A DNA stretch of 7,407 bases from Verrucomicrobiota bacterium (GCA_003218785.1 QHOM01000101.1:1-7407), one strand, 5' to 3'. Counted from the stretch's first letter, positions 1 to 6,080 are shown. The notes: generated by a model not told the origin, from the letters alone. Translations and numbers: made by a program.

Positions 1-1006
1 CGCCCGCGTTCGCAGTTGAAAACGCAATAAAGAGATCGCCCGAGCCGTTTCCGGAAATACTTCCAGTTCGCGCCAATCCCAGCGAGGCGCGCTTTGTCAG
101 CCGTTTCAATTGATGCGGCAACAGCGGCGCGTCGGTCGCGACCACGGCGATGCAGGAGCCGCTTTCCTCCTTGTAAACCTCGCCCGGAATTTTCTTGCCA
201 ACCGGTACGCCCGCGATCGTGAGTTGCGGACGGCGGCCGAAGTTCGCTTGTAGAAACACGCCGACGATAAAACTTTGTGGCGAAGCGTTTTTCCCGACAG
301 CTGCCGGGCGGATGTCGACCTTGCGCGAGGCGGTCCCATTTCCGCCTTTAAACTCGTAGCAGATCATGCCGGTCCCACCGCCGACACTCCCCTCTTCAAG
401 CACGCCGCCGTGCGCGGTATCGAGCGCGTGCCAGACATCGTCTGGCTTAACGTGAAAGCCATTAATATCGTTCAGCCAGCCGTCCCAAGTTTCGGCCACA
501 ACGGGCAAGCTCCACCAGTAGCCGGTCTTATCCGCGGCGCCGTGCTTGATCCGCCACGCGATCACAGCATCACGCGCGACGCCGACGCTGTGCGTATTTG
601 TGATAACGATTGGTCCTTCCAGGAAGCCACTCTCCTCAACCCACGCCGTGCCGGTCATTTCGCCGTTGCCGTTTAAGCTGAAAAAGCCGCCATAGACCGG
701 ATCGTTGAGCGAATCATGCCCCCGCGGCAGGATAGCGGTTACGCCAGTGCGCACAGGGCCTTTGCCAACCTCAAGTTTACCGTCGCCACTGATAAGCGTC
801 GTATATCCAACTTCGACACCAGCCACGTCGGTGATCGCGTTAAATCTCCCCGGCCTGCCCTCAAACGGAATCCCAAGATCGCGAGCGCGAACAATTTTAT
901 TTTCAACGACAGGTGTGGCCGGCAGATGCTTCTGCGGTTCGCGTGCGAAAGTCTCGAGCACGAGTAAGAGCCAGAGCGTCAAAGCGCATATCGATTTTGT
1001 AAGCAT
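1..1006 (-). CDS. P1 family (DmpA-like, S58) aminopeptidase, partial
   Basis: The minus-strand frame is open from ATG 1006-1004 to the window edge: 335 residues are visible and the C-terminus is missing. Family members run to roughly 350-400 residues, so most of the protein is here. Residues 1-22 (MLTKSICALTLWLLLVLETF then AR) look like a signal peptide, so export to the periplasm is likely. The mature part has the DmpA/L-aminopeptidase D-esterase signature: RARDLGIPFEG (40-50), the glycine-rich GSVGGGTGM (206-214) and EFKGGNGTASR (218-228). ESGSCIAVVATDAPL (281-295) carries the Gly283-Ser284 bond where the family cleaves itself and exposes the N-terminal Ser nucleophile. GSISGNGSGD (315-324) is also family-typical. 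Members release N-terminal residues from peptides or hydrolyse beta-aminopeptides; the substrate cannot be read from sequence. It is transcribed divergently from dnaX across a 67-nt gap. No Shine-Dalgarno is visible; an in-frame TTG two codons upstream is a less likely start. Confidence 0.93.
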   Translation of the reverse strand, partial: MLTKSICALTLWLLLVLETFAREPQKHLPATPVVENKIVRARDLGIPFEGRPGRFNAITDVAGVEVGYTTLISGDGKLEVGKGPVRTGVTAILPRGHDSLNDPVYGGFFSLNGNGEMTGTAWVEESGFLEGPIVITNTHSVGVARDAVIAWRIKHGAADKTGYWWSLPVVAETWDGWLNDINGFHVKPDDVWHALDTAHGGVLEEGSVGGGTGMICYEFKGGNGTASRKVDIRPAAVGKNASPQSFIVGVFLQANFGRRPQLTIAGVPVGKKIPGEVYKEESGSCIAVVATDAPLLPHQLKRLTKRASLGLARTGSISGNGSGDLFIAFSTANAG

Positions 1007-1061
1007 TTTCAAATTTGGCCGAAACAATCGTTTTCTATTTTCGAGAACGAAGCAACGCATT

Positions 1062-1067
1062 TAGATT
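1062..1067 (+). promoter_or_regulatory. weak -10-like hexamer before dnaX
   Basis: TAGATT at 1062-1067 matches TATAAT at four of six positions and lies 6 nt before the GTG start of dnaX, which would give a leaderless or nearly leaderless mRNA. It is listed because the same spacing occurs at serS and the DUF4126 gene. The rest of the 67-nt divergent gap (1007-1073) is A/T-rich; I see no convincing -35 box, Shine-Dalgarno or operator in it for either gene. Confidence 0.22.
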
Positions 1068-1073
1068 GAGCGC

Positions 1074-2690
1074 GTGAGCTACGAAGTTTTTGCGAGAAAA
1101 TACCGGCCGCAGACTTTTGATGATCTGGTTGGGCAGGCGCATGTCTCGCGCACGCTCAAGAACGCGGTCGCCCAGAACCGGCTCGCGCATGCGTATCTCT
1201 TTGTCGGGCCGCGCGGGATCGGCAAAACATCGACCGCACGCATTTTGGCAAAGTCACTCAATTGCATTCACGGGCCGACCGTGACGCCGTGCGGCGTTTG
1301 CGACAACTGCCGGGAGATTGCCGCGGGAAACAGTCTTGACGTGATCGAGATCGATGGCGCCAGCAACAACAGCGTCGAAGATGTGCGCCAATTGCGTGAC
1401 AACGTTCGGTATGCGCCGGCCAAGGGTCGGTACAAAATTTATCTGATCGATGAAGTGCACATGCTGTCAGCGCAGGCGTTTAATGCACTTTTGAAAACGC
1501 TCGAGGAGCCGCCTGCGCATGTGAAATTTATTTTCGCGACCACCGAGCCGCAAAAAGTTTTGCCGACTATTCTGAGCCGCTGCCAGCGCTTCGATCTCCA
1601 CCGTATCCCGGCAAATCTGATTGCTCAGCATCTGCAATTTATTGCCGGGAAGGAAAAAATTACGCTGGAACCGGCGGCGGCGCATGCGATCGCGCGTGGC
1701 GCGGAAGGCGGTCTGCGCGATGCAGAATCGATGCTCGATCAGCTTGTCGCATTCTGCGGGGAAAAAATCGGCGAGAGCGATGTCCTCAATGTTTTCGGAT
1801 TTACGAGTGAACAAACCGTGGTCGAACTCACCGGGCGGATTTTGCAGGGCGAAACCCCAGCAACCCTCGAGCTCCTTTACGAGCAATCTGAGAACGGCAA
1901 GGACATGATGCGACTCATGTCGGATTTGATCGTTTATCTTCGCGATCTGCTTGTGTTCAAGGCGAAGCCCGATGCGGTGAAGGAAGACGTCGATCCTGAT
2001 TTGCAAAAATCGCTTACCGCACATGCGGGACTGATTGCGACCGACCGTTTGCTCGAGCTGATCGATCAGTTTGCCGCCGCTGAAGGACGAATGAAATGGG
2101 CGCCGAACAAAAAGCTGCATTTCGAAGTCGCGATCATCAAGGCGATCCAAAGCTTGGGGCAAGCGACACTCGATGAGGTAATCGAAAAACTTGGTGAACT
2201 ACGCAATGGCAAAACTGTTTCACAAAAAGAATCCCCATCTGTGGCGGCAGGCGTGTCGCCTGCATCTCAAAACGCTGCAGCCGGCCCGGCTGCCACTACA
2301 GCGACCCGTGTCGCCGAAACTGCGCCACCAGACGAGCCATATTCAATTGAGTTGTGGCAGAAGATTCTCGCTAAAATTCCAGTGAAAGGATTTCTGCGGA
2401 CGTTGAGCGAATCAATTCGTCCGATTGGAATTGATGGCCGCAACTTCTTGCTGGGCCATTCGCCTGATGACAAATCGAAGATTGAGGCACTCGCCAGCGC
2501 AAATAATCGCCGGCAACTGGAAATGCTCCTCAAAGAAGCGACCGGACGCGACTGGTCGGTAAAATTTGTGGCGAAAGACGGAATTCCCCCAAGCAGTGCC
2601 GTTGACGCAGCGAAATCAGCACAATCGTTCAAAGATGATCCGCTCATCCAGGAAGCTCTTGAGATGTTCAATGCTCAAATTAAATCCTGA
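1074..2690 (+). CDS. dnaX: DNA polymerase III subunit gamma/tau
   Basis: This is the ATPase subunit of the clamp loader, which opens and loads the sliding clamp and, in its tau form, couples it to the polymerase. The 538 residues start at GTG with the family-typical MSYEVFARKYRPQTFDDLVGQ. Walker A is GPRGIGKT (45-52). The zinc module cysteines are C64, C73, C76 and C79. Walker B is LIDE (124-127), sensor 1 is FATTEP (154-159), the arginine-finger SRC motif is 168-170, and sensor 2 is GLRD (213-216). The helical collar domain extends to about residue 365. Residues about 380-422 form an Ala/Pro/Thr-rich linker partly encoded by a palindromic repeat. Residues 425-500 are a tau-like C-terminal domain. 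Length is normal for non-enterobacterial DnaX. No Shine-Dalgarno is visible. ybaB follows 130 nt downstream in the same direction. Confidence 0.97.
   Translation: MSYEVFARKYRPQTFDDLVGQAHVSRTLKNAVAQNRLAHAYLFVGPRGIGKTSTARILAKSLNCIHGPTVTPCGVCDNCREIAAGNSLDVIEIDGASNNSVEDVRQLRDNVRYAPAKGRYKIYLIDEVHMLSAQAFNALLKTLEEPPAHVKFIFATTEPQKVLPTILSRCQRFDLHRIPANLIAQHLQFIAGKEKITLEPAAAHAIARGAEGGLRDAESMLDQLVAFCGEKIGESDVLNVFGFTSEQTVVELTGRILQGETPATLELLYEQSENGKDMMRLMSDLIVYLRDLLVFKAKPDAVKEDVDPDLQKSLTAHAGLIATDRLLELIDQFAAAEGRMKWAPNKKLHFEVAIIKAIQSLGQATLDEVIEKLGELRNGKTVSQKESPSVAAGVSPASQNAAAGPAATTATRVAETAPPDEPYSIELWQKILAKIPVKGFLRTLSESIRPIGIDGRNFLLGHSPDDKSKIEALASANNRRQLEMLLKEATGRDWSVKFVAKDGIPPSSAVDAAKSAQSFKDDPLIQEALEMFNAQIKS
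2241..2296. repeat. REP-like paired palindrome inside dnaX
   Basis: Two perfect hairpins lie 13 nt apart. The first is 2247-2263, a 7-bp stem GCAGGCG/CGCCTGC with loop TGT. The second is 2277-2293, an 8-bp stem GCAGCCGG/CCGGCTGC with a 1-nt loop. The outer ends GTGGC (2241-2245) and GCCAC (2292-2296) are inverted copies, so the unit has the head-to-head layout of a REPIN, with GTGG just outside each hairpin. It is translated as about residues 390-408 of DnaX, in the flexible linker where an in-frame insertion is tolerable. An inserted repeat family is inferred; the palindromes themselves are seen directly. Confidence 0.6.
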
Positions 2691-2702
2691 TGAAACAGTT
2701 CG

Positions 2703-2790
2703 GTTAAAACGTTAAAAATGTTACAAGAGTTACAACGGATAACAGCAGCGATTGTGGCGACCGCCGTTTTAACTTTGTAACTCTTTTAAC
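2703..2790. repeat. inverted array of GTTAMAA units, copy 1
   Basis: The dnaX-ybaB gap holds plus-strand units of 8-9 nt: GTTAAAAC (2703-2710), GTTAAAAAT (2711-2719), GTTACAAGA (2720-2728) and GTTACAAC (2729-2736). About 29 nt of unrelated sequence follows. Three inverted units come next: GTTTTAAC (2766-2773), TTTGTAAC (2774-2781) and TCTTTTAAC (2782-2790). Arms 2711-2738 and 2764-2790 form a long imperfect hairpin. No T-run follows, so a Rho-independent terminator is unlikely. TTGTAACTCTTTTAAC (2775-2790) recurs exactly at 4920-4935. It could be a dispersed repeat, an array of protein-binding sites, or an mRNA hairpin between the two cistrons. Confidence 0.7.
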
Positions 2791-2820
2791 AAATCACTAC
2801 GACGGCGCAGCCGCAGATAT

Positions 2821-3117
2821 ATGAATTTGAACAAGCTCATGAAACAGGCGCAGAAGATGCGGGAGCAAATGGCCAAAACGCAGGCTGAACTCGAAAAGAA
2901 AATCGTCGAAGTGAGCGCAGGCGGCGGCAAAGTGAAAGTGACTGCAAATGGCGCGGGAGACGTCATCGCGATTAAGATCGATAAGGAGGTGGTCGATCCA
3001 AACGACGTCGAATTTCTCGAGGAAATTGTCTTGAGCGCTGTGAAACAAGCCGTTGAACAAGGCAAGGGGCTCACCCAATCGGAGATGACAAAACTCACGG
3101 GAGGGCTTCAGTTCTAA
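2821..3117 (+). CDS. ybaB: YbaB/EbfC family nucleoid-associated protein
   Basis: This is a small DNA-binding protein that acts as a dimer on the nucleoid. At 98 residues it has family-normal length. MNLNKLMKQAQKMREQM opens the N-terminal charged helix (to about residue 30), which forms the coiled pincer of the dimer. The typical core follows, with VSAGGGKVKVTANG (32-45) and IAIKIDKEVVDPND, and the C-terminal helix ends in LTGGLQF. Position just after dnaX matches the conserved dnaX-ybaB(-recR) cluster, but recR is not next. The ATG start gives the canonical N-terminus. No Shine-Dalgarno precedes it (GCCGCAGATAT then ATG), so translation may depend on co-transcription with dnaX or on a promoter in the repeat array just upstream. 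Confidence 0.95.
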   Translation: MNLNKLMKQAQKMREQMAKTQAELEKKIVEVSAGGGKVKVTANGAGDVIAIKIDKEVVDPNDVEFLEEIVLSAVKQAVEQGKGLTQSEMTKLTGGLQF

Positions 3118-3151
3118 CCAGGAATGAACACAAATCAACACGAATTCATGA
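3118..3151 (+). repeat. left inverted repeat of the GxxExxY cassette
   Basis: It starts CCAGGAATGAACACAAAT right after the ybaB TAA. Read on the opposite strand, 3583-3551 starts CCACGAATGAACACGAAT. Over the first 28 nt the two copies match at 23 positions. Both show an internal 10-nt period (GAATGAACAC, AAATCAACAC). Confidence 0.6.
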
Positions 3152-3183
3152 AGCAATTCTTCGCAGTATCAGGGGCTCCGAAT

Positions 3184-3567
3184 TCATAAGACAATTCGCT
3201 CCCACTCTAGCTTGGGCCGCTTAAAATTCACGATCACTCCAACACGCGAGTTTGTGATCCGCAGATAATTCAACATCAGTCCCCGTTCGTGGTCAGTGAT
3301 CCGATCAATTACCTTTGTATCCACGATAACAGCATCAAAAGCGATCAGATCGGGAACGAACAGACCAACTTGGCGGCCCTTGTAGAGGACATCGAACGAA
3401 GGTTGCTGGCGAAACGGAATCTTTCGCAGGCCAAACTCCACGACCAACGCATTTTCGTATGGCTTCTCAACCAGCCCGCTACCAAGGGCGTTGAGAACCT
3501 CAATCGCACAGCCAACAATTTGAAACACTTCTTCTTTGCATAGCAGCTTATCATCATTTGTGTCCAT
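3184..3567 (-). CDS. GxxExxY family protein
   Basis: The product has 127 residues, the usual size for this family. The name-giving motif is G31-L-V-E34-K-P-Y37, inside GSGLVEKPYENAL. A core typical of the family follows: IPFRQQPSFDVLYKGRQVG (50-68), then VPDLIAFDAVIVDTKVI (71-87), then LNYLRITNSRVGVIVNF (99-115). The alternation of D73 and D83-x-K85 resembles a PD-(D/E)XK nuclease core. The second acidic residue is Asp (DTK) where relatives often have ELK. The family has no settled biochemical function. The ATG lies within the right inverted repeat, 6 nt after the serS stop, so it is probably read through from serS. No Shine-Dalgarno is seen. It is convergent with ybaB; no T-rich terminator lies in the 66 nt between them. 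Confidence 0.88.
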   Translation of the reverse strand: MDTNDDKLLCKEEVFQIVGCAIEVLNALGSGLVEKPYENALVVEFGLRKIPFRQQPSFDVLYKGRQVGLFVPDLIAFDAVIVDTKVIDRITDHERGLMLNYLRITNSRVGVIVNFKRPKLEWERIVL

Positions 3568-3583
3568 TCGTGTTCATTCGTGG
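3551..3583 (-). repeat. right inverted repeat of the GxxExxY cassette
   Basis: Plus strand contains GTGTCCATTC (3560-3569) and GTGTTCATTC (3570-3579) in tandem, then GTGG. It is the inverted partner of 3118-3151. It carries both the ATG of the GxxExxY gene (3567-3565) and the TGA of serS (3576-3574). Confidence 0.6.
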
Positions 3584-4848
3584 TTAATCCGTTCCGCGCC
3601 AAAATAGGGCTGCAGTTTTTCTGGCACTCGGATGGAGCCATCGGGCTGTTGCACGTTCTCAATGAGCGCTGCGAACAATCTGGGTAATGCCAGACCCGAG
3701 CCATTCAACGTGTGACAACACCGGTTTTTCCCGTCGCGATCTTTGAATCGAAGATGCATCCGGCGCGCTTGGAATTCTTCAAAATTGGAGCAACTGGAAA
3801 CTTCGAGGAATGCGTCCTGACCCGGCGACCAGACTTCGATGTCGTAAGTCTTGGCTGACCCGAAGCCCAAATCGCCGGTGCAAAGCTCGACGACGCGATA
3901 ATGCAAGCCGAGCAGTTGCAAAACGCGTTCGGCATTAGTCGTGAGCGATTCCAGCTCGTCGTATGATCTTTCCGGTGTCGTGATTTTCACCAACTCCACT
4001 TTGTCGAACTGATGCACCCGGATGATCCCGCGTGTCTCGCGGCCGGCTGCGCCAGCTTCACGCCGGAAACATGGCGTATAGGCAACAAACTTTTTCGGCA
4101 GATCGACAACGCTCAAAATTTCGTCGCGATGAATGTTCGTCAGTTGGACTTCCGCAGTCGGCGCAAGGAAGAGTTGGTTCTCCTCCAGCCCATACATGTC
4201 AGCTTCAAATTTCGGCAGCTGCGATGTGCCAATCATGCAATCGCGTCGCACCAAAAACGGCGGGCTGATCTCGACATAACCGTGCTCTCGCGCATGCAAG
4301 TCGATCATGAAATTAATCAGGGCGCGTTCCAGCTTTGCACCTGCTCCCGTGAAACAGATAAAACCGCTGCCGCTAAGCTTCGCAGCGCGTTCCAAATCGA
4401 AGAGCTTCAGCTTCGCGCCGAGAGCAACGTGATCCGCTGGGTGAGTTAATTCCGGCTTTTCGCCCCAACTGCGGACCACCTTGTTCGCGCTTGGATCCTT
4501 CCCGATCGGCACGCTCGCATGCGGCACATTCGCGATTTGCAGAAGCAGATCGTTTTGCTCCTCTTCGGCAGCTGTCGCGCGTGCATCAAGATCGACAATT
4601 TGCTCACCAATTTGCCGAACACGTTCTTGGAGCTCGTTGGTCGATTCGCCGCGCGACTTTTTGCCACCGATCTCTTTGCTCAACCGTTTGCGATCGGCGT
4701 TCAATTGCTGAAGCGCGGTTTCCACTTTTCGGCGCTCCGCATCGACACGCAGCACTTCGTCGATCTTCGCTTCATCGCCGCCGCCGCGTGTCGCAAGTCG
4801 CTCACGAACAACATCCGGTTTCTCCCGGATCAAACGAATGTCGAGCAT
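3574..4848 (-). CDS. serS: serine--tRNA ligase (seryl-tRNA synthetase)
   Basis: It charges tRNA-Ser (and tRNA-Sec, if present) with serine in the cytoplasm. At 424 residues it is a normal class IIa SerRS. MLDIRLIREKPDVVRERLATR opens the N-terminal domain, and the long tRNA-binding coiled coil spans about 30-105. The catalytic core has the TAE serine-site loop (231-233), motif 2 with FRREAGAAGRETRGI (261-275) then HQFDKVE, and motif 3 LNGSGLALPRLFAALIEN (381-398). The ATG at 4848-4846 is chosen because it gives the canonical N-terminus; the frame stays open upstream to 4920 but that stretch is the repeat array. The last codons (Asn-His-Glu-stop) come from the repeat flanking the GxxExxY cassette. 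It is divergent from the DUF4126 gene. Confidence 0.97.
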   Translation of the reverse strand: MLDIRLIREKPDVVRERLATRGGGDEAKIDEVLRVDAERRKVETALQQLNADRKRLSKEIGGKKSRGESTNELQERVRQIGEQIVDLDARATAAEEEQNDLLLQIANVPHASVPIGKDPSANKVVRSWGEKPELTHPADHVALGAKLKLFDLERAAKLSGSGFICFTGAGAKLERALINFMIDLHAREHGYVEISPPFLVRRDCMIGTSQLPKFEADMYGLEENQLFLAPTAEVQLTNIHRDEILSVVDLPKKFVAYTPCFRREAGAAGRETRGIIRVHQFDKVELVKITTPERSYDELESLTTNAERVLQLLGLHYRVVELCTGDLGFGSAKTYDIEVWSPGQDAFLEVSSCSNFEEFQARRMHLRFKDRDGKNRCCHTLNGSGLALPRLFAALIENVQQPDGSIRVPEKLQPYFGAERINHE

Positions 4849-4855
4849 GGCGCAG

Positions 4856-4883
4856 ATTATCAACGAAGTTAAAAGCGTTACAA
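4856..4883 (-). promoter_or_regulatory. putative serS promoter, leaderless spacing
   Basis: On the minus strand GATAAT (4861-4856) matches TATAAT at five of six positions. Sixteen nt upstream is TTGTAA (4883-4878), four of six to TTGACA. The -10 ends 7 nt before the serS ATG, so transcription would begin at or next to the start codon. The -35-like box is part of a GTTACAA unit of the inverted array. This is inference from motif spacing only. Confidence 0.4.
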
Positions 4884-4943
4884 ACGTTACATCGTTAAAA
4901 ACGCGTCCCCCTTGTAACATTGTAACTCTTTTAACCTTTTAAC
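4868..4943. repeat. inverted array of GTTAMAA units, copy 2
   Basis: Four plus-strand units are GTTAAAAGC (4868-4876), GTTACAAAC (4877-4885), GTTACATC (4886-4893) and GTTAAAAAC (4894-4902). An 8-nt centre GCGTCCCC follows (4903-4910), then four inverted units: CTTGTAAC (4911-4918), ATTGTAAC (4919-4926), TCTTTTAAC (4927-4935) and CTTTTAAC (4936-4943). The array fills nearly the whole serS/DUF4126 divergent gap and is the same family as 2703-2790. Arms 4868-4891 and 4913-4935 could form an imperfect hairpin. Symmetry between divergent promoters suggests a shared operator, but a dispersed repeat is equally possible. Confidence 0.75.
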
Positions 4944-4950
4944 CCCGTCG

Positions 4951-4956
4951 TATAAT
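4951..4956 (+). promoter_or_regulatory. -10 box of the DUF4126 gene
   Basis: A perfect TATAAT ends 6 nt before the GTG start, which places the expected transcription start at the start codon (a leaderless mRNA). No good -35 is present at 16-18 nt; the nearest match, TTGTAA at 4920-4925, is 25 nt away and belongs to the array. Regulation by a factor bound to the array is possible but unproven. Confidence 0.45.
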
Positions 4957-4962
4957 TGCTCC

Positions 4963-6051
4963 GTGGAAAAGCTGAACCTTCTTGCTGTCGCGCTGGGCCT
5001 TGCCGCGCTTGCCGGCATCAACCTTTATCTGACGGTTTTCGCCACCGGACTCGCCATCCATTTCCACTGGATCACGCTCGCACCGGCCTATCAATCGCTC
5101 GAAGTGCTAGGAAATCCGTGGATTGTTACGATCGCCGGCATTCTTTATTTCCTCGAATTTTTCGCCGACAAAATTCCGTGGATCGACTCCGCCTGGGATG
5201 CTGTTCACACGGTGATTCGCCCGATTGGTGGCGCGCTGCTTGCGATTCAGGTACTCGGGCATCCAAGTCCCGCATTTACGGTAATCGTCGCGCTGCTCGC
5301 TGGCGGCACGAGCCTGATCGCGCACACCGCAAAGGCGGCTACGCGTCTCGCTACCAACACATCGCCGGAACCATTTTCGAATATTGGGCTGAGTCTCGTC
5401 GAAGACGCAGCCGTGCTGGGCGGACTCGCTCTCGTTCATTTCAACCCGCTGCTTGCCCTGTTAATCCTCGCGTGCGGCATCGCCGCGTTCTTTTACTTTG
5501 CACCAAAAATTCTGCGAGCAATGAAAGCAAAGATCTCGTTGGCGTGGAAAAAATTGAATGGACCGGCCGATCTCGACATGCCGGTCAAGCTGCCGGAGAC
5601 GCTGCCCACGCGACTGGAGCCGATCTTCAGACGCCAAAATTTACTCGGTGAAACGATCGCGTGGACGGCGCCATGCATCAGCGGTCGCGGCCAGCGTATT
5701 CCAGCAAATCTTTTCGGCGCGCTTGTCGCAACGAATGAGGAACCACGTAAACTTATGTTCGTGGCACGTAAGAATCGTCGCCCGTTTGCCAAAACCATTG
5801 AACTGCACGGCTCGATGATTGCGCACGAGCCCAAATTTCTGTCAGAAAATCTTATCATTTTCCCCAAGGTGGGCAAAGGCGCGAGGTATTCATTCGTCTT
5901 TCCGCGGTCACATGCGGCGCTGGTCGAAACGATTGTTCAAGATCTTCGCGTTCGTATAAATTCGCCGATCTGGCCGCTCGATCTGCAGCCTTTCGGGGCA
6001 GCTGACGTCGCCAGCGAGGAATCACACGTCGAGCGAGAGGCGTCCCCCTGA
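4963..6051 (+). CDS. DUF4126 family integral membrane protein
   Basis: The 362-residue product starts at GTG. Residues 1-130 match the DUF4126 pattern: ALAGINLYLTVFATGLA (15-31), LGNPWIVTIAGILYFLEFFA (49-68), DKIPWIDSAWDAVHT (69-83) and PIGGALLA (87-94). About four or five hydrophobic segments are visible, near 6-31, 50-68, 86-98, 104-121 and 145-180. The function of DUF4126 is not known; a transport or membrane-integrity role would be a guess. Residues 185-350 are soluble, start with a basic stretch (KILRAMKAKISLAWKK), and form a domain I do not recognise. The final 12 residues (SEESHVEREASP) may be chance read-through into flanking repeat-like sequence. No Shine-Dalgarno is seen. The TATAAT six nt upstream supports this GTG start. 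Confidence 0.85.
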   Translation: MEKLNLLAVALGLAALAGINLYLTVFATGLAIHFHWITLAPAYQSLEVLGNPWIVTIAGILYFLEFFADKIPWIDSAWDAVHTVIRPIGGALLAIQVLGHPSPAFTVIVALLAGGTSLIAHTAKAATRLATNTSPEPFSNIGLSLVEDAAVLGGLALVHFNPLLALLILACGIAAFFYFAPKILRAMKAKISLAWKKLNGPADLDMPVKLPETLPTRLEPIFRRQNLLGETIAWTAPCISGRGQRIPANLFGALVATNEEPRKLMFVARKNRRPFAKTIELHGSMIAHEPKFLSENLIIFPKVGKGARYSFVFPRSHAALVETIVQDLRVRINSPIWPLDLQPFGAADVASEESHVEREASP

Positions 6052-6080
6052 CGAATGGTGGGGACAGGGCGCTGCGCGGC

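Larger units (their letters stand above)
3118..3583 (-). mobile_element. candidate inverted-repeat-bounded GxxExxY cassette
   Basis: The GxxExxY gene is framed by two inverted copies of the same sequence, 3118-3151 and 3551-3583. The cassette begins directly after the ybaB stop codon and ends inside the last codons of serS, so it fills the whole space between two housekeeping genes. It encodes no recognisable transposase. If it moves, it would need one in trans, or the flanking repeats may simply be preferred neighbours of this gene family. The bounds and repeats are seen; mobility is inference. Confidence 0.4.

Noticed and set aside
275..676. 133-residue plus-strand frame opposite the aminopeptidase
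   Set aside because: The minus-strand frame carries the complete DmpA signature, so this is its shadow.
1467..2162. 231-residue open frame antisense to dnaX
   Set aside because: It lies entirely opposite a well-supported DnaX coding region, has Cys/Arg-rich unlikely composition and no recognisable motif; it is a shadow of GC-skewed codons.
2106..2177. Possible dnaX -1 frameshift site (C AAA AAG at 2108-2114) giving a gamma-like product that stops at about 2174
   Set aside because: The first base is C rather than A, which weakens P-site re-pairing. I see no well-placed Shine-Dalgarno and no strong stem after it. Only protein data could revive it.
2703..2790. Rho-independent terminator after dnaX
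   Set aside because: The hairpin arms are A/T-rich and no T-run follows the 3' arm; the similarity to the second array explains it better.
3141..3187. Nine-base direct repeat CGAATTCAT at 3141-3149 and 3179-3187 as a target-site duplication
   Set aside because: Both copies lie on the same side of the GxxExxY gene, one inside the left inverted repeat and one on the gene's stop codon, so they do not bracket the cassette.
4849..4920. N-terminal extension of serS from a start at 4920
   Set aside because: The extra 24 residues are translated repeat array; MLDIRLIREKP at 4848 is the canonical SerRS N-terminus.
4956..5651. 231-residue frame overlapping the DUF4126 gene on the same strand
   Set aside because: Arg/Ser/His-rich shadow in another frame of a recognised membrane protein gene, with no motif.
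6042..6065. GTCCCC/GGGGAC stem around the DUF4126 stop as a terminator
   Set aside because: Only 6 bp with a 12-nt loop and no downstream T-tract.
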